DNA from: Tubulanus polymorphus
Lineage: Eukaryota; Nemertea; Palaeonemertea; Tubulaniformes; Tubulanidae
Direction of reading: 5' to 3'
DNA: 64,000 nt
Assembly: GCF_964204645.1 (NCBI RefSeq)
Contig: NC_134030.1
Location: 7,564,278 to 7,628,277, forward strand
Shown: piece after piece, positions 58,201 to 63,116 of the stretch
Layout of the letters: each line of letters starts with the position of its first letter
Numbering within the stretch: the stretch's first letter is position 1
Program-made: the position numbers and the translations under genes
Notes under the pieces: model-generated
Told to the model about the DNA's origin: nothing
The model's database searches: none
Seen by the model: the letters and a program-made list of their open reading frames with translations, nothing else

Positions 58201-59422
58201 ACAAGGTGAGTCGCTTCCAGAACCAGTAGCAATTCATAAGCAATAATTTGACCAATGAAAATAGTTGTTCCAGGCATAATTTGGGACATACCAAAACTGC
58301 TTGTGATCACAGCTTTAGTTAATCAGTATCTCAAAATGTACTTTATGTGCTAGGATTGAATTATCTTTTTTACGATCTCCAGTATTCAACCAAATTAAAC
58401 AGCATGCCTTTTCTGGAAGAAGGCCTACACTTTTGAGGCAGTACCATGGTTTATATTAATGTTCGTATCCCAACAACCACTATTTCAAATACAATTGTAT
58501 TTATTCATCAGTGTTTATCAGTCTTTTTTCAGGTTTCACGACAGACCATTTTTAAGCATGCGATTTCAAGGCGATTCAGTATCTCCGGTTTGCAGCCAAT
58601 TCCACGGTCGTAGCTGACAAACATTGTAAAATGACTTAATCGTGACTTCCAGAGTCAAAGATGTCAATACGGAATCATATCCAAAAGAATTGTAGCCTTG
58701 TCACGATGATTGATGCTCCTCAGCTAGTGTCCAGAAATGTTGTGGCAAAAATATCTATAGCGTCTCTAAAATATAATTCTGGAAGTTCTAAAGAGTAAAT
58801 TCATCTAACAAATTTCATACTTACGGGGAACCACGTACTGCATCGGAGCCATCGAAATTCTTGCGTTCGGCAGCGCTTCTTTCAGTCGTTGGGCTTCTTT
58901 CGGATGGTTGAATCGGAAATAATTCGAACGTCCTAAACATATCATAGATCCTGCAAGAAAAAATATCAAACTACATCCAATCAAACATTGGTTCATTGGT
59001 ATGCATCTAAGGTGTCCGAACATCCTTTTGGATATATAGCCTTTATGGCTCTGCTCAGACTCCTGTCACCTCATTTTCTGTAATCTATTTTGTTATTATT
59101 AATTTTGTACATATTGTTGGTGACAAATAAACTACTATACTATACTATACTACAGCGAGTTCCAGATTTAAGTCAGAAGATGAGAAATTGAGAAAAGGCC
59201 TAAAGGTTTCGCGCCTCACCAAACTGGTATATAGTATACCTTGGCTTAATCGAGTAGCTTTGGCGACTGGTATGCCATCGATGGAGCAAGCATTAGCGAT
59301 TGGATGAAATGTGACAGTGTCGTTGATGTTTTCGATGTACGCGTGTTCCTTCTCGATTCCGGTGCCTTCGACGACTATGTCGGGCCGATACGGCGCATCG
59401 AAACGACCAATCCTTGTGCGTC
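1895..59422 (-). CDS. PHLDB: PHLDB/LL5-family protein gene, partial at both ends (spliced, 11 canonical coding exons)
   Basis: Vertebrate PHLDB1/2 (LL5alpha/beta) are cytoplasmic scaffold proteins. They bind phosphoinositides at the cell cortex through a C-terminal PH domain and help attach microtubule plus ends (CLASP partners) near adhesions and synapses. Here the exons read in family order: FHA fold (59422-58825), a short acidic helix (49649-49524), a long disordered Ser/Pro region ending in LNMCAEY (18210-15497), a linker, then a coiled coil with the family-typical EVERALLEGE and FDDLEFQQLE stretches (13991-1895). All junctions are GT-AG and phases agree, giving about 1,396 codons. The first FHA strand and the true start are not found, and the PH domain should lie left of the window. 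Introns run from 256 bases to 31 kb. Family assignment is from motif order and is strong; PHLDB1 versus PHLDB2 cannot be decided and invertebrates may have only one. Confidence 0.93.
2373..2479. repeat. Fold-back element with poly-C run
   Basis: The left arm starts TTTATAGACTGGTATTATCT and continues AACCCTGGGGGTTTAACTCAATT. The right arm is its approximate reverse complement and ends AGTCTATAAA. An uninterrupted run of 13 C (2436-2448) lies in the right arm opposite five G. It sits inside the 2126-2540 intron; the rest of that intron is unremarkable. Confidence 0.75.
2541..2633 (-). CDS. PHLDB: PHLDB exon: coiled coil, third block
   Basis: 93 bases (31 codons), phase 0/0, acceptor ctttttttgttcacgaag, donor CGAGAG|GTACAG. 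It encodes METRFEEDRERVAAELLKEQ followed by SDLLDRYRIRE. The vertebrate counterpart is VEEERELAGQGLLRSKAELL. Confidence 0.9.
2634..3231 (-). other. Intron with a long purine/pyrimidine-asymmetric tract
   Basis: 598-base intron. From about 2997 to 3178 the plus strand is nearly all A and G (GGAGA, AGAGG, GGGAGAAT units), so the transcribed strand is C/U-rich just after the upstream donor. The three overlapping open frames seen there are low-complexity artefacts. The remainder is AT-rich intron. Confidence 0.7.
2997..3178. repeat. Polypurine tract, about 180 bases
   Basis: Degenerate GGAGA/GAGAGA repeats with few pyrimidine breaks on the plus strand. As RNA of the PHLDB gene this is a polypyrimidine stretch, a kind of sequence bound by PTB-type splicing factors. 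The DNA could adopt a triplex form. Confidence 0.7.
3232..3423 (-). CDS. PHLDB: PHLDB exon: coiled coil, FDDLEFQQLE block
   Basis: 192 bases (64 codons), phase 0/0, acceptor gttgtcttcgcag, donor CTAGAG|GTACAT. It encodes EQDKIEIEKQKLHDLDKLLQ and ends QKKIFDDLEFQQLE. The vertebrate protein has KLFEDLEFQQLE at this point, the most diagnostic match in the coil. The segment with NCQVSEEPALTHQY between is longer than in vertebrate PHLDB1. Confidence 0.95.
6683..7105 (+). repeat. Family C dispersed repeat, copy 1
   Basis: Shares long blocks with 19553-20130: TTGGCCTAAAATACC, GCAATAC, GCATATCTGCAACATATCT, GGTGGCCACATGGAATATCA and a tail CTCCGGACA(A/C)GAT. Within a copy the block ATTCAGC(A/G)CCCCCTGGTGGCC recurs, so the element contains imperfect internal repeats. 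No coding remnant. Confidence 0.75.
7948..8162 (+). mobile_element. Family B short inverted-repeat element, copy 1
   Basis: Starts CTGCCAACCTTTAAAAAGTG and ends CAGTTGGCGGCT, so the ends are inverted repeats (about GC(C/T)GCCAAC). The interior has TTCAAATTAAT, CAACAGT-like and CATCTTTCATAT blocks shared with the copies at 13 kb and 29 kb. Probably a non-autonomous DNA transposon; no coding capacity. Confidence 0.7.
12528..12539 (-). CDS. PHLDB: PHLDB microexon of 12 bases (RRLK)
   Basis: Between the 12796 and 3423 exons, the minus strand shows a long pyrimidine tract, ...gcctgcaacag, then AGGAGGCTGAAG, then GTAAGATAT. Both splice sites are strong and the 12 bases keep phase 0, adding RRLK to give IEREK-RRLK-EQDKIE in the coiled coil. 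The neighbours would also join in frame without it, so it could be skipped. It adds four residues, which shifts the heptad register by about half a repeat. Called from splice signals only. Confidence 0.6.
12540..12795 (-). other. Intron upstream of the microexon
   Basis: 256 bases. It ends (transcript sense) in a long pyrimidine tract, tgtttttatctgcctgcaac, before the 12-base exon. The short plus-strand frame here with a His run is not a gene. Confidence 0.6.
12796..12933 (-). CDS. PHLDB: PHLDB exon: coiled coil, EVERALLEGE block
   Basis: 138 bases (46 codons), phase 0/0, acceptor taattattgcag, donor GAAAAG|GTGAGC. It encodes LEVERALLEGEHRLEMSELQ, then HDQETINGLKHKQ, ending IEREK. Vertebrate PHLDB1 has EMERALLQGEREAE followed by QKAVDQL at the same place, so this exon is one of the strongest family markers. 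Confidence 0.93.
13036..13238 (+). mobile_element. Family B short inverted-repeat element, copy 2
   Basis: Begins GGCTGCCAACCTCTGAAAAG and carries TTCAAATTAATCAGTAATCA and CATC..TATATTTCTGTATGC. The right end appears truncated after TACCGAAAATCC. It lies in the 12934-13865 intron. Confidence 0.7.
13540..13817 (+). mobile_element. Family A short inverted-repeat element, copy 1
   Basis: Starts GCTGCGATCGAG after TATA, contains GGCCTGTGCCTGACC, TTCTAGCACGGGTC, CTCGGGCCTGATCTGTGC and ends near GGCCAAATCGTCTCTGTGC. Fills part of the 12934-13865 intron and ends about 50 bases from the 13866 donor. Confidence 0.75.
13866..13991 (-). CDS. PHLDB: PHLDB exon: coiled coil, first part
   Basis: 126 bases (42 codons), phase 0/0, acceptor gattatttcag, donor GCGAA|GTATGTG. 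Heptad-like KLCRNRTEMMHKISHLKQL then IVEIESQQEEAIRE. It aligns in position with the vertebrate block before EMERALLQGE. Confidence 0.9.
13992..14430 (-). other. Intron, nothing further seen
   Basis: 439 bases between two coiled-coil/linker exons. AT-rich, with only short open frames. Confidence 0.6.
14431..14679 (-). CDS. PHLDB: PHLDB exon: basic Ser/Pro/His linker
   Basis: 249 bases (83 codons), phase 0 at both ends, acceptor ttgttttttcag, donor ATAGAG|GTAGGA. It encodes a run of SPRLHRLQHGSPSRSPRLHR type, a tandem of SPRLHR units that is basic and likely a phosphorylated linker, then GAGDLSSLLQGKSIDQIE leading into the coiled coil. Not matched to a known domain. Its acceptor is only about 20 bases from a large fold-back element. 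Confidence 0.9.
14680..15496 (-). other. Intron dominated at its 3' end by a fold-back element
   Basis: 817 bases. Beyond the fold-back, 15330-15440 shares the block CTATGACATCATCAAAT(A/G)ACCTAC and a following GATTGGA with 13325-13385, suggesting another diverged dispersed repeat. Confidence 0.6.
14699..14928. repeat. Large fold-back (hairpin) element beside a splice acceptor
   Basis: The left arm runs TATGGTTGTTTCGCCCAC, ATATAAATTCAACAAAC, GTTTCGGGAGGATTACTTCC, AACCATCTTCAGAGATTTAT. The right arm repeats each block as its reverse complement with few mismatches, so arms of about 110 bases flank a short AT loop. It lies about 20 bases from the acceptor of the 14431-14679 exon. Confidence 0.85.
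15497..18210 (-). CDS. PHLDB: PHLDB exon: large central exon, disordered Ser/Pro region plus start of helix
   Basis: 2,714 bases, acceptor gttttttag, donor CTCAG|GTAAGT, 904 full codons after the split one. Numbering from LSNNANQ: 1-390 is Ser/Asn/Thr-rich and probably disordered; 391-405 is Pro-rich (SPVPPPVP); 431-513 holds repeated SPTRKLP / SPARKQM / SRPLPKLP / APAPPPLKPKP units that look like SH3-domain ligands; 635-675 is a charged helix ending in RLEEILNMCAEY, a block nearly the same as ETILNLCAEY in vertebrate PHLDB1; 676-904 is again low complexity with a Gln-rich patch. CpG use is much higher than in the surrounding introns. Open frames on the opposite strand here are shadows. A very long single exon for this region is notable. 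Confidence 0.95.
19553..20130 (+). repeat. Family C dispersed repeat, copy 2
   Basis: Same block order as the copy at 6683-7105, longer by about 150 bases because of a segment near 19870-20090. It includes two GCATATCTGCAACATAT-like units and the GTGTCC(A/C)AGGATGGA tail. Orientation is the same as copy 1. Confidence 0.75.
20450..21600. other. CpG-richer block, function unknown
   Basis: Frequent CG dinucleotides and several short open frames (plus 20592-20870, 92 codons; minus 21071-21337; plus 21342-21557). The 92-codon frame is very basic (RSRRRHRFAIF) and matches nothing I know. Overlapping open frames on both strands argue for composition rather than coding. Could be an enhancer or an alternative promoter. 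Confidence 0.3.
21790..21990 (+). mobile_element. tRNA-derived SINE candidate
   Basis: A near-perfect RNA polymerase III B box, GGTTCGAATCC (21843-21853), lies 44 bases after a degenerate A-box-like TAGCTGCACG (21799). That is the spacing of a tRNA gene. The flanking stems do not fold as a functional tRNA, and about 140 bases of unrelated sequence follow, as in a SINE. Ends and copy number are not determined from this window. Confidence 0.4.
24241..24260 (+). other. G-quadruplex motif
   Basis: Four G runs of 5, 5, 3 and 3 with loops of two, one and one bases sit in a wider G-rich zone (24210-24282). The plus strand is the template strand for PHLDB, so a fold here would lie in the path of the polymerase rather than in the RNA. 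Confidence 0.75.
25777..25843. repeat. Short purine-rich tract
   Basis: GAGGGGAGAGGAGAGGG-like then GAGAGAGAGAGGAGACGGGG. Low complexity; the overlapping open frames on both strands are not genes. Confidence 0.6.
27883..27980 (+). repeat. Two-unit tandem duplication
   Basis: A 52-base unit (27883-27934) starting TGCGCAATATTCATCTAGGA is followed directly by a 46-base copy (27935-27980) lacking CCGGTA in the middle. Otherwise identical, so a recent event. Confidence 0.9.
29393..29590 (+). mobile_element. Family B short inverted-repeat element, copy 3
   Basis: Nearly identical interior to copy 2 (ATGTTCAAATTAATCAGTAA, TATCTGTATGCATCAAA). Right end CTAACAGTTAGCAGCTCTGT is intact while the left end is diverged. 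Confidence 0.7.
30660..31135. other. CpG-rich block next to the (TA)n array
   Basis: Dense CG dinucleotides and a plus-strand 122-codon frame (30707-31075) plus a second overlapping plus frame and a minus frame. The peptides are low complexity (poly-Ser, poly-Asp), so I do not call a gene. TATATATATATC at about 30640 precedes it on the plus strand. A promoter or enhancer is possible. Confidence 0.3.
31145..31226. repeat. (TA)n microsatellite
   Basis: About 40 TA units with a single AATA interruption near 31155. Likely polymorphic and prone to cruciform formation and assembly error. Confidence 0.95.
33856..33890. repeat. (CAT)n microsatellite
   Basis: About ten CAT units with a GCG break. 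A similar array lies at about 40942-40970. Confidence 0.8.
34149..34680. repeat. Diverged duplicated segment flanking a family A element
   Basis: 34149-34310 and 34533-34680 share TGGAGGCGCAC, GACATACTGAACCTAGGTTG (second copy; diverged in the first), CGGTCCTTG and CAGCTCTCAATG in the same order and orientation. Family A copy 2 lies between them. The first copy is open on the minus strand (34035-34328, 97 codons); the second is not. Confidence 0.65.
34320..34533 (+). mobile_element. Family A element, copy 2
   Basis: Shows CGTGCCAAATTTGATTC, CCAAGTTTGGTCTGACC, TTTAGCATGGGTTAAAAGGC, CTCGGACCTGATCTGGGGC and AAATCATCTCCATATGATCA. It separates two diverged copies of a neighbouring segment. Confidence 0.75.
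36519..36735 (+). mobile_element. Family A element, copy 3
   Basis: Starts GCCTTGATCACACGAGCAG and ends TGTGATCGCCGC before TATA. The interior has CAAATTTTAGCATGGGTCAA and CTCAGGCCTGATTTGTGCC. The ends form the inverted repeat GC(C/T)..GATCAC. Confidence 0.8.
37858..38057 (+). mobile_element. Family A element, copy 4
   Basis: Contains GGGCCAAATTTGGCCTGACC, AAAAACGTTGGAC and GGGCCAAATCATCTCTGTGT. The middle has diverged and the left end is uncertain. Confidence 0.7.
39353..39428 (-). CDS. PHLDB: PHLDB alternative first exon (candidate)
   Basis: ATG at 39428-39426 in a good context (ACAACAATGG) opens MAKCKSMDIDALMAEINADF then SDFMQ, and the exon ends with one extra base before GTAAGA. That phase is exactly what the 18210 acceptor needs (FMQ|E). 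No upstream AG gives the two-base phase needed to accept the FHA or 49 kb exons without a stop, so it does not work as an internal exon. A TATA-like CTATAAG lies about 180 bases upstream. The peptide is again a short acidic helix. I read it as an alternative start producing an FHA-less isoform; transcript evidence is lacking. Confidence 0.6.
39603..39609 (-). promoter_or_regulatory. TATA-like box upstream of the 39.4 kb first exon
   Basis: Minus-strand CTATAAG about 175-181 bases upstream of the ATG at 39428. A start roughly 30 bases downstream would leave a 5' untranslated region near 150 bases. A second AT run (TATATATGGATATATG, about 39470-39487) is closer but looks like simple AT sequence. 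Weak on its own; supported only by the first-exon logic. Confidence 0.3.
41622..41760. mobile_element. pogo/Tigger-like MITE, 139 bases
   Basis: Begins CAGTAAACCGCATCTAACTC and ends AGGTTTACTG, with TA directly outside each end (41620-41621 and 41761-41762). CAGT..AACC termini with TA duplication are typical of pogo/Tigger-type Tc1-mariner relatives. No transposase. Confidence 0.75.
45440..45570 (+). repeat. Family E dispersed repeat, copy 1
   Basis: Shares GATGATCT(T/C)TAGTG, TTGAATTAA/ATCTAATTTTT, TGAATTCT and CTGTA(C/T)ATAGTGGGTTT with 50330-50440. No coding remnant. Confidence 0.6.
47242..47588. mobile_element. Second pogo/Tigger-like element, about 347 bases
   Basis: Left end CAGTCAAACTCCGTCTAACT, right end (reverse complement) CAATAAACCTCGCCTAACTT, with TTGGAC continuing both. 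TA follows on the right, TG precedes on the left. The interior is T-rich and not coding for a transposase. Confidence 0.7.
49524..49649 (-). CDS. PHLDB: PHLDB exon: short acidic segment, internal exon or alternative first exon
   Basis: Read as an internal exon it starts after ...ttcagag at 49649 with two bases of a split codon, runs ALRDILLK then MSLSLEDNMDELEMEMDL and TAAACLSELQ, and ends with one base before GTAAGC (donor CAAG|GTAAG). That is 126 bases, phase-symmetric. It corresponds in place to the vertebrate SSLVSSIEKDLQEIMDSL helix just after FHA. An ATG at 49623-49621 has A at -3 (GAAGATG), so the exon could instead begin transcription locally and give a protein without FHA. The donor and frame are secure; the 5' edge is not. 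Confidence 0.75.
50317..50440 (+). repeat. Family E dispersed repeat, copy 2, with hairpin
   Basis: Contains the small inverted repeat GATCATCGTCAGG ... CCTGATGATGATC followed by the same blocks as at 45.4 kb. The hairpin may mark the terminus of a MITE. Confidence 0.6.
51940..52308 (-). CDS. Coding-like ORF of unknown identity, or an extra PHLDB exon
   Basis: A 122-codon minus-strand frame with codon texture like the real exons (many CG-containing Arg and Ser codons), encoding ALETTSSAANRARRFEGCRV and later DDFSQVRRISANPTRFSG. An acceptor-like gtaattttag at 52266 is followed by two bases of a split codon, and a strong donor C|GTAAGATG lies at 52184. That would define an 81-base exon (52185-52265) of the same symmetric phase as the neighbouring PHLDB exons. 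The frame stays open well past that donor, so it could equally be part of another gene. No family recognised. Confidence 0.35.
   Translation of the reverse strand: MNLGYDIKIGPVILDPIALETTSSAANRARRFEGCRVEAVIRKMIDREEFDVSLNRTIIHRDDFSQVRRISANPTRFSGTRRFNEAKNFHYFHLEEKMSILRLAYFSSLLSKTVNRSRSFFR
54965..55136. repeat. Fold-back element
   Basis: Left arm AAGCATCTCAAAATTTCAAT then CACTCAATTAGAATAA. The right arm is its reverse complement (TTATTCTAATTGAAG, GAAATTTTGAGATTCTCC). The loop carries two C-rich runs. Confidence 0.75.
57500..57552. repeat. Small hairpin within a longer imperfect palindrome
   Basis: ACTAATAGCCATCATCTGG (57500-57518) pairs with CCTGATGATGGCTGTTAGT (57534-57552). Weaker complementarity extends outward through AATGAAA / TTTCATT blocks to about 57470 and 57600. 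Confidence 0.7.
58074..58313 (-). mobile_element. Family A element, copy 5 (inverted), with target duplication
   Basis: Begins GCCGCGATCAC and ends GTGATCACAGC, an 11-base inverted repeat with two mismatches, flanked on both sides by TTTA (58070-58073 and 58314-58317). The interior is the reverse complement of copies 1-4. This copy best defines the element: about 240 bases, no coding capacity, 4-base T/A-rich target duplication. Confidence 0.8.
58825..58950 (-). CDS. PHLDB: PHLDB exon: second FHA exon
   Basis: 126 bases, acceptor ttcttgcag, donor CCCC|GTAAGT, two bases at the start and one at the end of split codons. It encodes SMICLGRSNYFRFNHP followed by KEAQRLKEALPNARISM and MQYVVP. The RFNHP(K/A)EA stretch is a hallmark of PHLDB and kinesin-3 FHA domains; the downstream exons decide for PHLDB. 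The join to the previous exon restores a glycine codon (LSQG|SM), as in the vertebrate TQGCM context. Confidence 0.93.
58951..59239 (-). other. Intron between the FHA exons, carrying a retrotransposon-like tail
   Basis: 289-base intron. Its middle (about 59033-59156) reads on the plus strand like the 3' end of a non-LTR retrotransposon: AT-rich text, a polyadenylation-like AATAAA, then a terminal ATACT tandem of about four units. The remaining bases are ordinary intron. Confidence 0.6.
59033..59156 (+). mobile_element. Probable 5'-truncated non-LTR retrotransposon 3' end with (ATACT)n tail
   Basis: Unique-looking AT-rich sequence runs into ACAAATAAACTACT and then repeated ATACT units (59135-59152). 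Many LINE-like elements end in such a short microsatellite. No reverse transcriptase remains. Left boundary and target-site duplication are not resolved, so the class is inferred from the tail alone. Confidence 0.45.
59240..59422 (-). CDS. PHLDB: PHLDB exon: first identified FHA exon
   Basis: 183 bases, acceptor ...caatttcag, donor CAAG|GTATAC. It starts with two bases of a split codon and ends with one. The translation contains RTRIGR, then DIVVEGTGIEKEHAYIE, then NACSIDGIPV, matching the FHA domain layout: an early Gly-Arg, a conserved His after Glu, and the closing strand with a D-G turn. In vertebrate PHLDB the same region carries EHCYIEN and NACTIDGLPV. FHA domains usually bind phosphothreonine. 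The preceding strand, expected to end just before RTRIGR, is not visible between here and 64000. Confidence 0.93.
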
Positions 59423-62177
59423 CTGAAATTGAAGAACATTTAGAGAACTAATAATACTCGAGCACACATATCTACATTATTTACGATATCAAGATGAATA
59501 TCGTCAACGCGATCCTGATGCGCGAAATAAGACTCGACAAACAGTACAAGTAGACATTCTATCATACGCGAGTGACATTGAGATGTGACTCGATTTGTTC
59601 AAGCGACAAAAATAAGAGATTTTCCGAAGAGAGTTGAATGTCAATCAAGTCACTCGTAAGTTGTAAGTATTAGCTTTTATCGTTGTGTGACGGCGGAATA
59701 AATCGATGCAGCCTTTTTATGCCTAACAAGACAGATGCACCATAACGCGGCGCTTCTTCAATCTAAAAACTTCGCAGCGTTTTGTATAGATGACTGCATA
59801 ATGTTATTTCTTAATCCGCTGCCCGTTCAGCCGAATAAATCGTTCATCAACAACTTGAATCCTGATGATAATATCTGATAGTCAGAGGTCATCTCCGTGG
59901 TGTCCAACTATCGCTCAAATTGGATAACTATCCAAACAAGATTTTATTGAAATTGGAGGGGACAAAACAAGTCAGCATGGTACTTCAGCTATCCAATGTG
60001 CTTGCATATCGATATTGCACACATTGCACCGTCGTAGTAGTCGGCAAAATTACCACAAAAAAATCATTTTTGCTGACAATTACAACTACAACCAGTAGTG
60101 ATTGCACGACCAACACCAGACAGGTAATGACGACATTTATACACCATTTATCACCGGATCAAGCAAACTTTTTTTCTTTGAAAGCAACATCGGTCACCAC
60201 TTCACTCGACCAGGCACGCTGCCCTCATTTCCATTGGTCACTAAAATCGAAATATCTACCTGACCAGGCACCTCGTTTCCATGGCAATATGCTAATGGTC
60301 ATATGGTTATATGGTTATTGTTTTTTTTTTTTAGACCCCATGTTTTCACAGTAGAGGTGGCTCTATTTGCTGTGCTGTTCTACGGTCTAGCGCCACTCTC
60401 CGCGGGAGCGGGCTTTTAACTGAGGTGGTATGGACGGTGAGTGATAATCATACAATATTCATATGTGAAATCATACCATGCACTGATGAAAATAAGATTC
60501 ATCAATATTCAATATACACTACCATTATTGAGAATGGTCTATATTTGGTACATCCCATTTGAGAATGGACCAAGTGTACACACGAGCAAAAGGTCTGTTC
60601 CAAACAGGCCTGTTCCATTCTAGACTAGAATCTAGTCTTGGACCAACCTAAAAGGCTGATCAATCCAAGTCTGTTCAACATTTTGGAACTGCACCAACTG
60701 CAAGCAAATTCTATACAACTACCACAGAATGAAGGAATGATGAATTCAGGATTAGAATAGACAATATAAGAAAATTAATATGCGTGAAAAGAAAATATTT
60801 AGTCTCATCAATTCACAGCAAAATTCTTCCCAAAATATTCATTTGTGCGTAAATAAAAAATTGTAATTGCTAATACTATCGAACTTTCCTGACACGTCGT
60901 ACTTTTCACCGCGTGACGCCATTTATCCGCGCAGAAAATGTCAATAATCATTGTGCAAAGGAAATAGTCTTCAGTCGCAGTCGATTCGAATTCTCAATGC
61001 ATATACGCGATGCTCTCGGGAATCAAAATCAGAAATATAATCATCGTAAAAACTATCATAACTGACTCCAATATTCTGTAGTTACCAGAATGGTTCAAAG
61101 TACCGCCCACGGTAGCCTACTCCTACACAGTGAAGTACCCCGCAAATCACTATATTTACACTGCTCCAGAAATTAACACCTATTTGTGCGGTGAAATCCC
61201 CCCCAGAAATAAGTATACCTCTCCTAGGTTAAATGCATAACATTCAACAAGAAAAATGAACTTTAAAGTTTATCAACAACTTAATATAATCAATCATAAT
61301 TTTGAAAGACCAATATTGATGGCATAATGCACTATGCACTGTGATGGCAATAGTGATTATTGATATACTTATAAAAGCAATTTTGTAGCGTGTGACGTCA
61401 ACAAATCTTCAAATCAGTGTTTGATATAGTCGGTAGAATTTCACCAGTCCCAATTTGACCGATTAGGGAAGAATTTATAGTTTATTTAGTTATTCTATCG
61501 ACTGGATAATCATGGATTGATGAAAGAACAATCCGACACATTTACATTTCAATAAGACATTCTACCCATTAACAAACAACATAACATGGTATACTGAACA
61601 TTTTATGCCGATGTTCTATTTGTTCCTAGGCAGAAAAAGACATGACAATACGAATTAGTTCATTAATGATTGCGTAATTAAGTGTAATTATGCAATCGCA
61701 CAAACGTTTGACAGCTAATAGCTGTAAAAAATCTATTCCACGTTTTGACTGATGCGGTATTTTGTACCAGGCAATGAAATGATGACTCTGATGTAGTTTC
61801 ACAGACAGGTCTTAGCATTTTTATTCAAATTAAGCCTTAACTCGAGGGTCCAGTTCCACAGTTCTGAGTTAAGATTTGACCCTGGGTTAAAACATTGAAA
61901 ATGAACTAACTTTAACTCAGAGTTAACTCTAACTCGCAACTGTGGAACTGGGTCCAGAAGGTAAAACTGGTATACCCAATTGGCAAATATGCATGCGAAT
62001 TTAGGAGGTGGTCTCAGCGTTCCGAAACCCTGCCCTCCCATCGAGGTTGCCCTTTTTAGTCAAAACAGAAATTGTAAAACCTGCAAATTTGACGCTCATC
62101 CTCCAAGAACTTACATCCTTCGACATAGATTTCTAAAGAATAACCCTAGATGAGGGAGCCCGCTAGGGGACTTTGAC
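59423..62177. other. No gene recognised
   Basis: Expected to include or lead to the exon with the first FHA strand, which I could not find. A plus-strand 144-codon frame (59920-60354) has no known domain. 60610-60645 has a small TCTAGACTAGAATCTAG palindrome. Otherwise AT-rich with one fold-back. Confidence 0.5.
61846..61955. repeat. Fold-back element
   Basis: GGTCCAGTTCCACAGTTCTG on the left pairs with AACTGTGGAACTGGGTCC on the right, continuing through GAGTTAA / TTAACTC blocks. The interior repeats TTAACTC motifs. Confidence 0.8.
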
Positions 62178-62315
62178 ATGGCTGACATGGCTGCTTTATC
62201 AGACAAATGCCTTTTCTTTTCTTCTGGATCTTGGCCTTCAAATTTCCACCAACGCCTGCATATGAGTCTTGATCATGACAACGGACGTACGAAATGGCAG
62301 TGTGCGGACATCAAG
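62178..62315 (+). CDS. Possible plus-strand first exon (unknown gene)
   Basis: ATG at 62178 opens 46 codons without a stop, MADMAALSDKCLFF then WPSNFHQRLHMSLDHDNG and WQCADIK, ending exactly at a good donor AAG|GTAGGA. An in-frame stop lies 25 bases upstream, as expected of a start. No family recognised. It would be transcribed opposite to PHLDB. Could be chance. Confidence 0.25.
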
Positions 62316-62499
62316 GTAGGAATTCGAGGTCTCAAGTTTGAATACCAAATCTAGACAAATAACGAATAAGACCTGGTTCTAAGTTATAAGCCATCAGATT
62401 TCGTTCCGAAGGTGAAGTAATTGAAAATGAACTAGTTCTGACTCGAAGCGTACTTCAAGTGTGCCCTGCTAAATTAGCACTCTGTAAACCATCAACCGA

Positions 62500-63030
62500 T
62501 CGTTCATAATTCGAGGAGCTTCCTCTCGCTTTTCGTGTGTCTCGCGTCTGATCTCCGCGCGTAACGGCGTTTGCGGCTCAACAAGCGGCGCTTAATTGAA
62601 TCACGACGAAATCTTTTCGCAGACCGAAATCGATCCGTTCGAAATTCACTGTGACGGCGACAATCATAACTTCGTCGTCGATGATGACTGGTTAGACCGA
62701 GTTTTTCAGAATTTCGAACACGATTCTCCAATTTTCCGATACGCGCGATCTACGTGTATCGTTTTTCTCGAATATCGTCTTCTCGCTTTGTAAATAGTGG
62801 TTAGACTAACTCCGAGCGAGCGAGAGATCAAACCAATTAAAAGAGATGCCGGCGAAGATAACGGCGCTTCTCTCTCCTGAAGGCATCGAACGTCGAGAAC
62901 GAACCGATCGACTGCGTTGAAAAAGCGACTCAAAGGAAATAAAACCGTTTGAAAAGACGAATGAAAATGTAAACGCTTGTGACAACAATGTTCAAAGGTT
63001 TCTTGATTTGCTGTTTCGTTTTCTGCCATC
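62500..63030 (-). other. CpG-rich block with a possible helix-turn-helix-like remnant
   Basis: The minus frame 62706-63029 (107 codons) contains LIGLISRSLGVSLTTIYKAR, which resembles the helix-turn-helix of recombinase or transposase proteins (ISxxLGVSxxTIYR). The frame stops soon after and no catalytic part follows in any frame. Either a decayed mobile-element gene or coincidence in CpG-rich promoter-like DNA. Confidence 0.25.
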
Positions 63031-63116
63031 TCCCTTTTAACACGGATTGCTTACTTGCTTGAAATGAACCAACAAACATTCGATATTTAATAGATAAGGA
63101 CAGTTTAAGACGTATA

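Larger units (their letters stand above)
49650..58824 (-). other. 9.2 kb intron after the FHA exons
   Basis: Holds an inverted family A copy, two fold-back elements (55 kb, 57.5 kb), family E copy 2, a coding-like minus-strand ORF at 52 kb and a CpG-rich plus-strand pair of frames at 54317-54617 that I cannot assign. The rest is AT-rich and empty. Confidence 0.55.

Noticed and set aside
58825-59422. FHA domain as part of a kinesin-3 gene
   Set aside because: The RFNHP motif occurs in both families, but no motor domain is seen and the downstream exons carry PHLDB-specific LNMCAEY, ERALLEGE and DLEFQQLE blocks.
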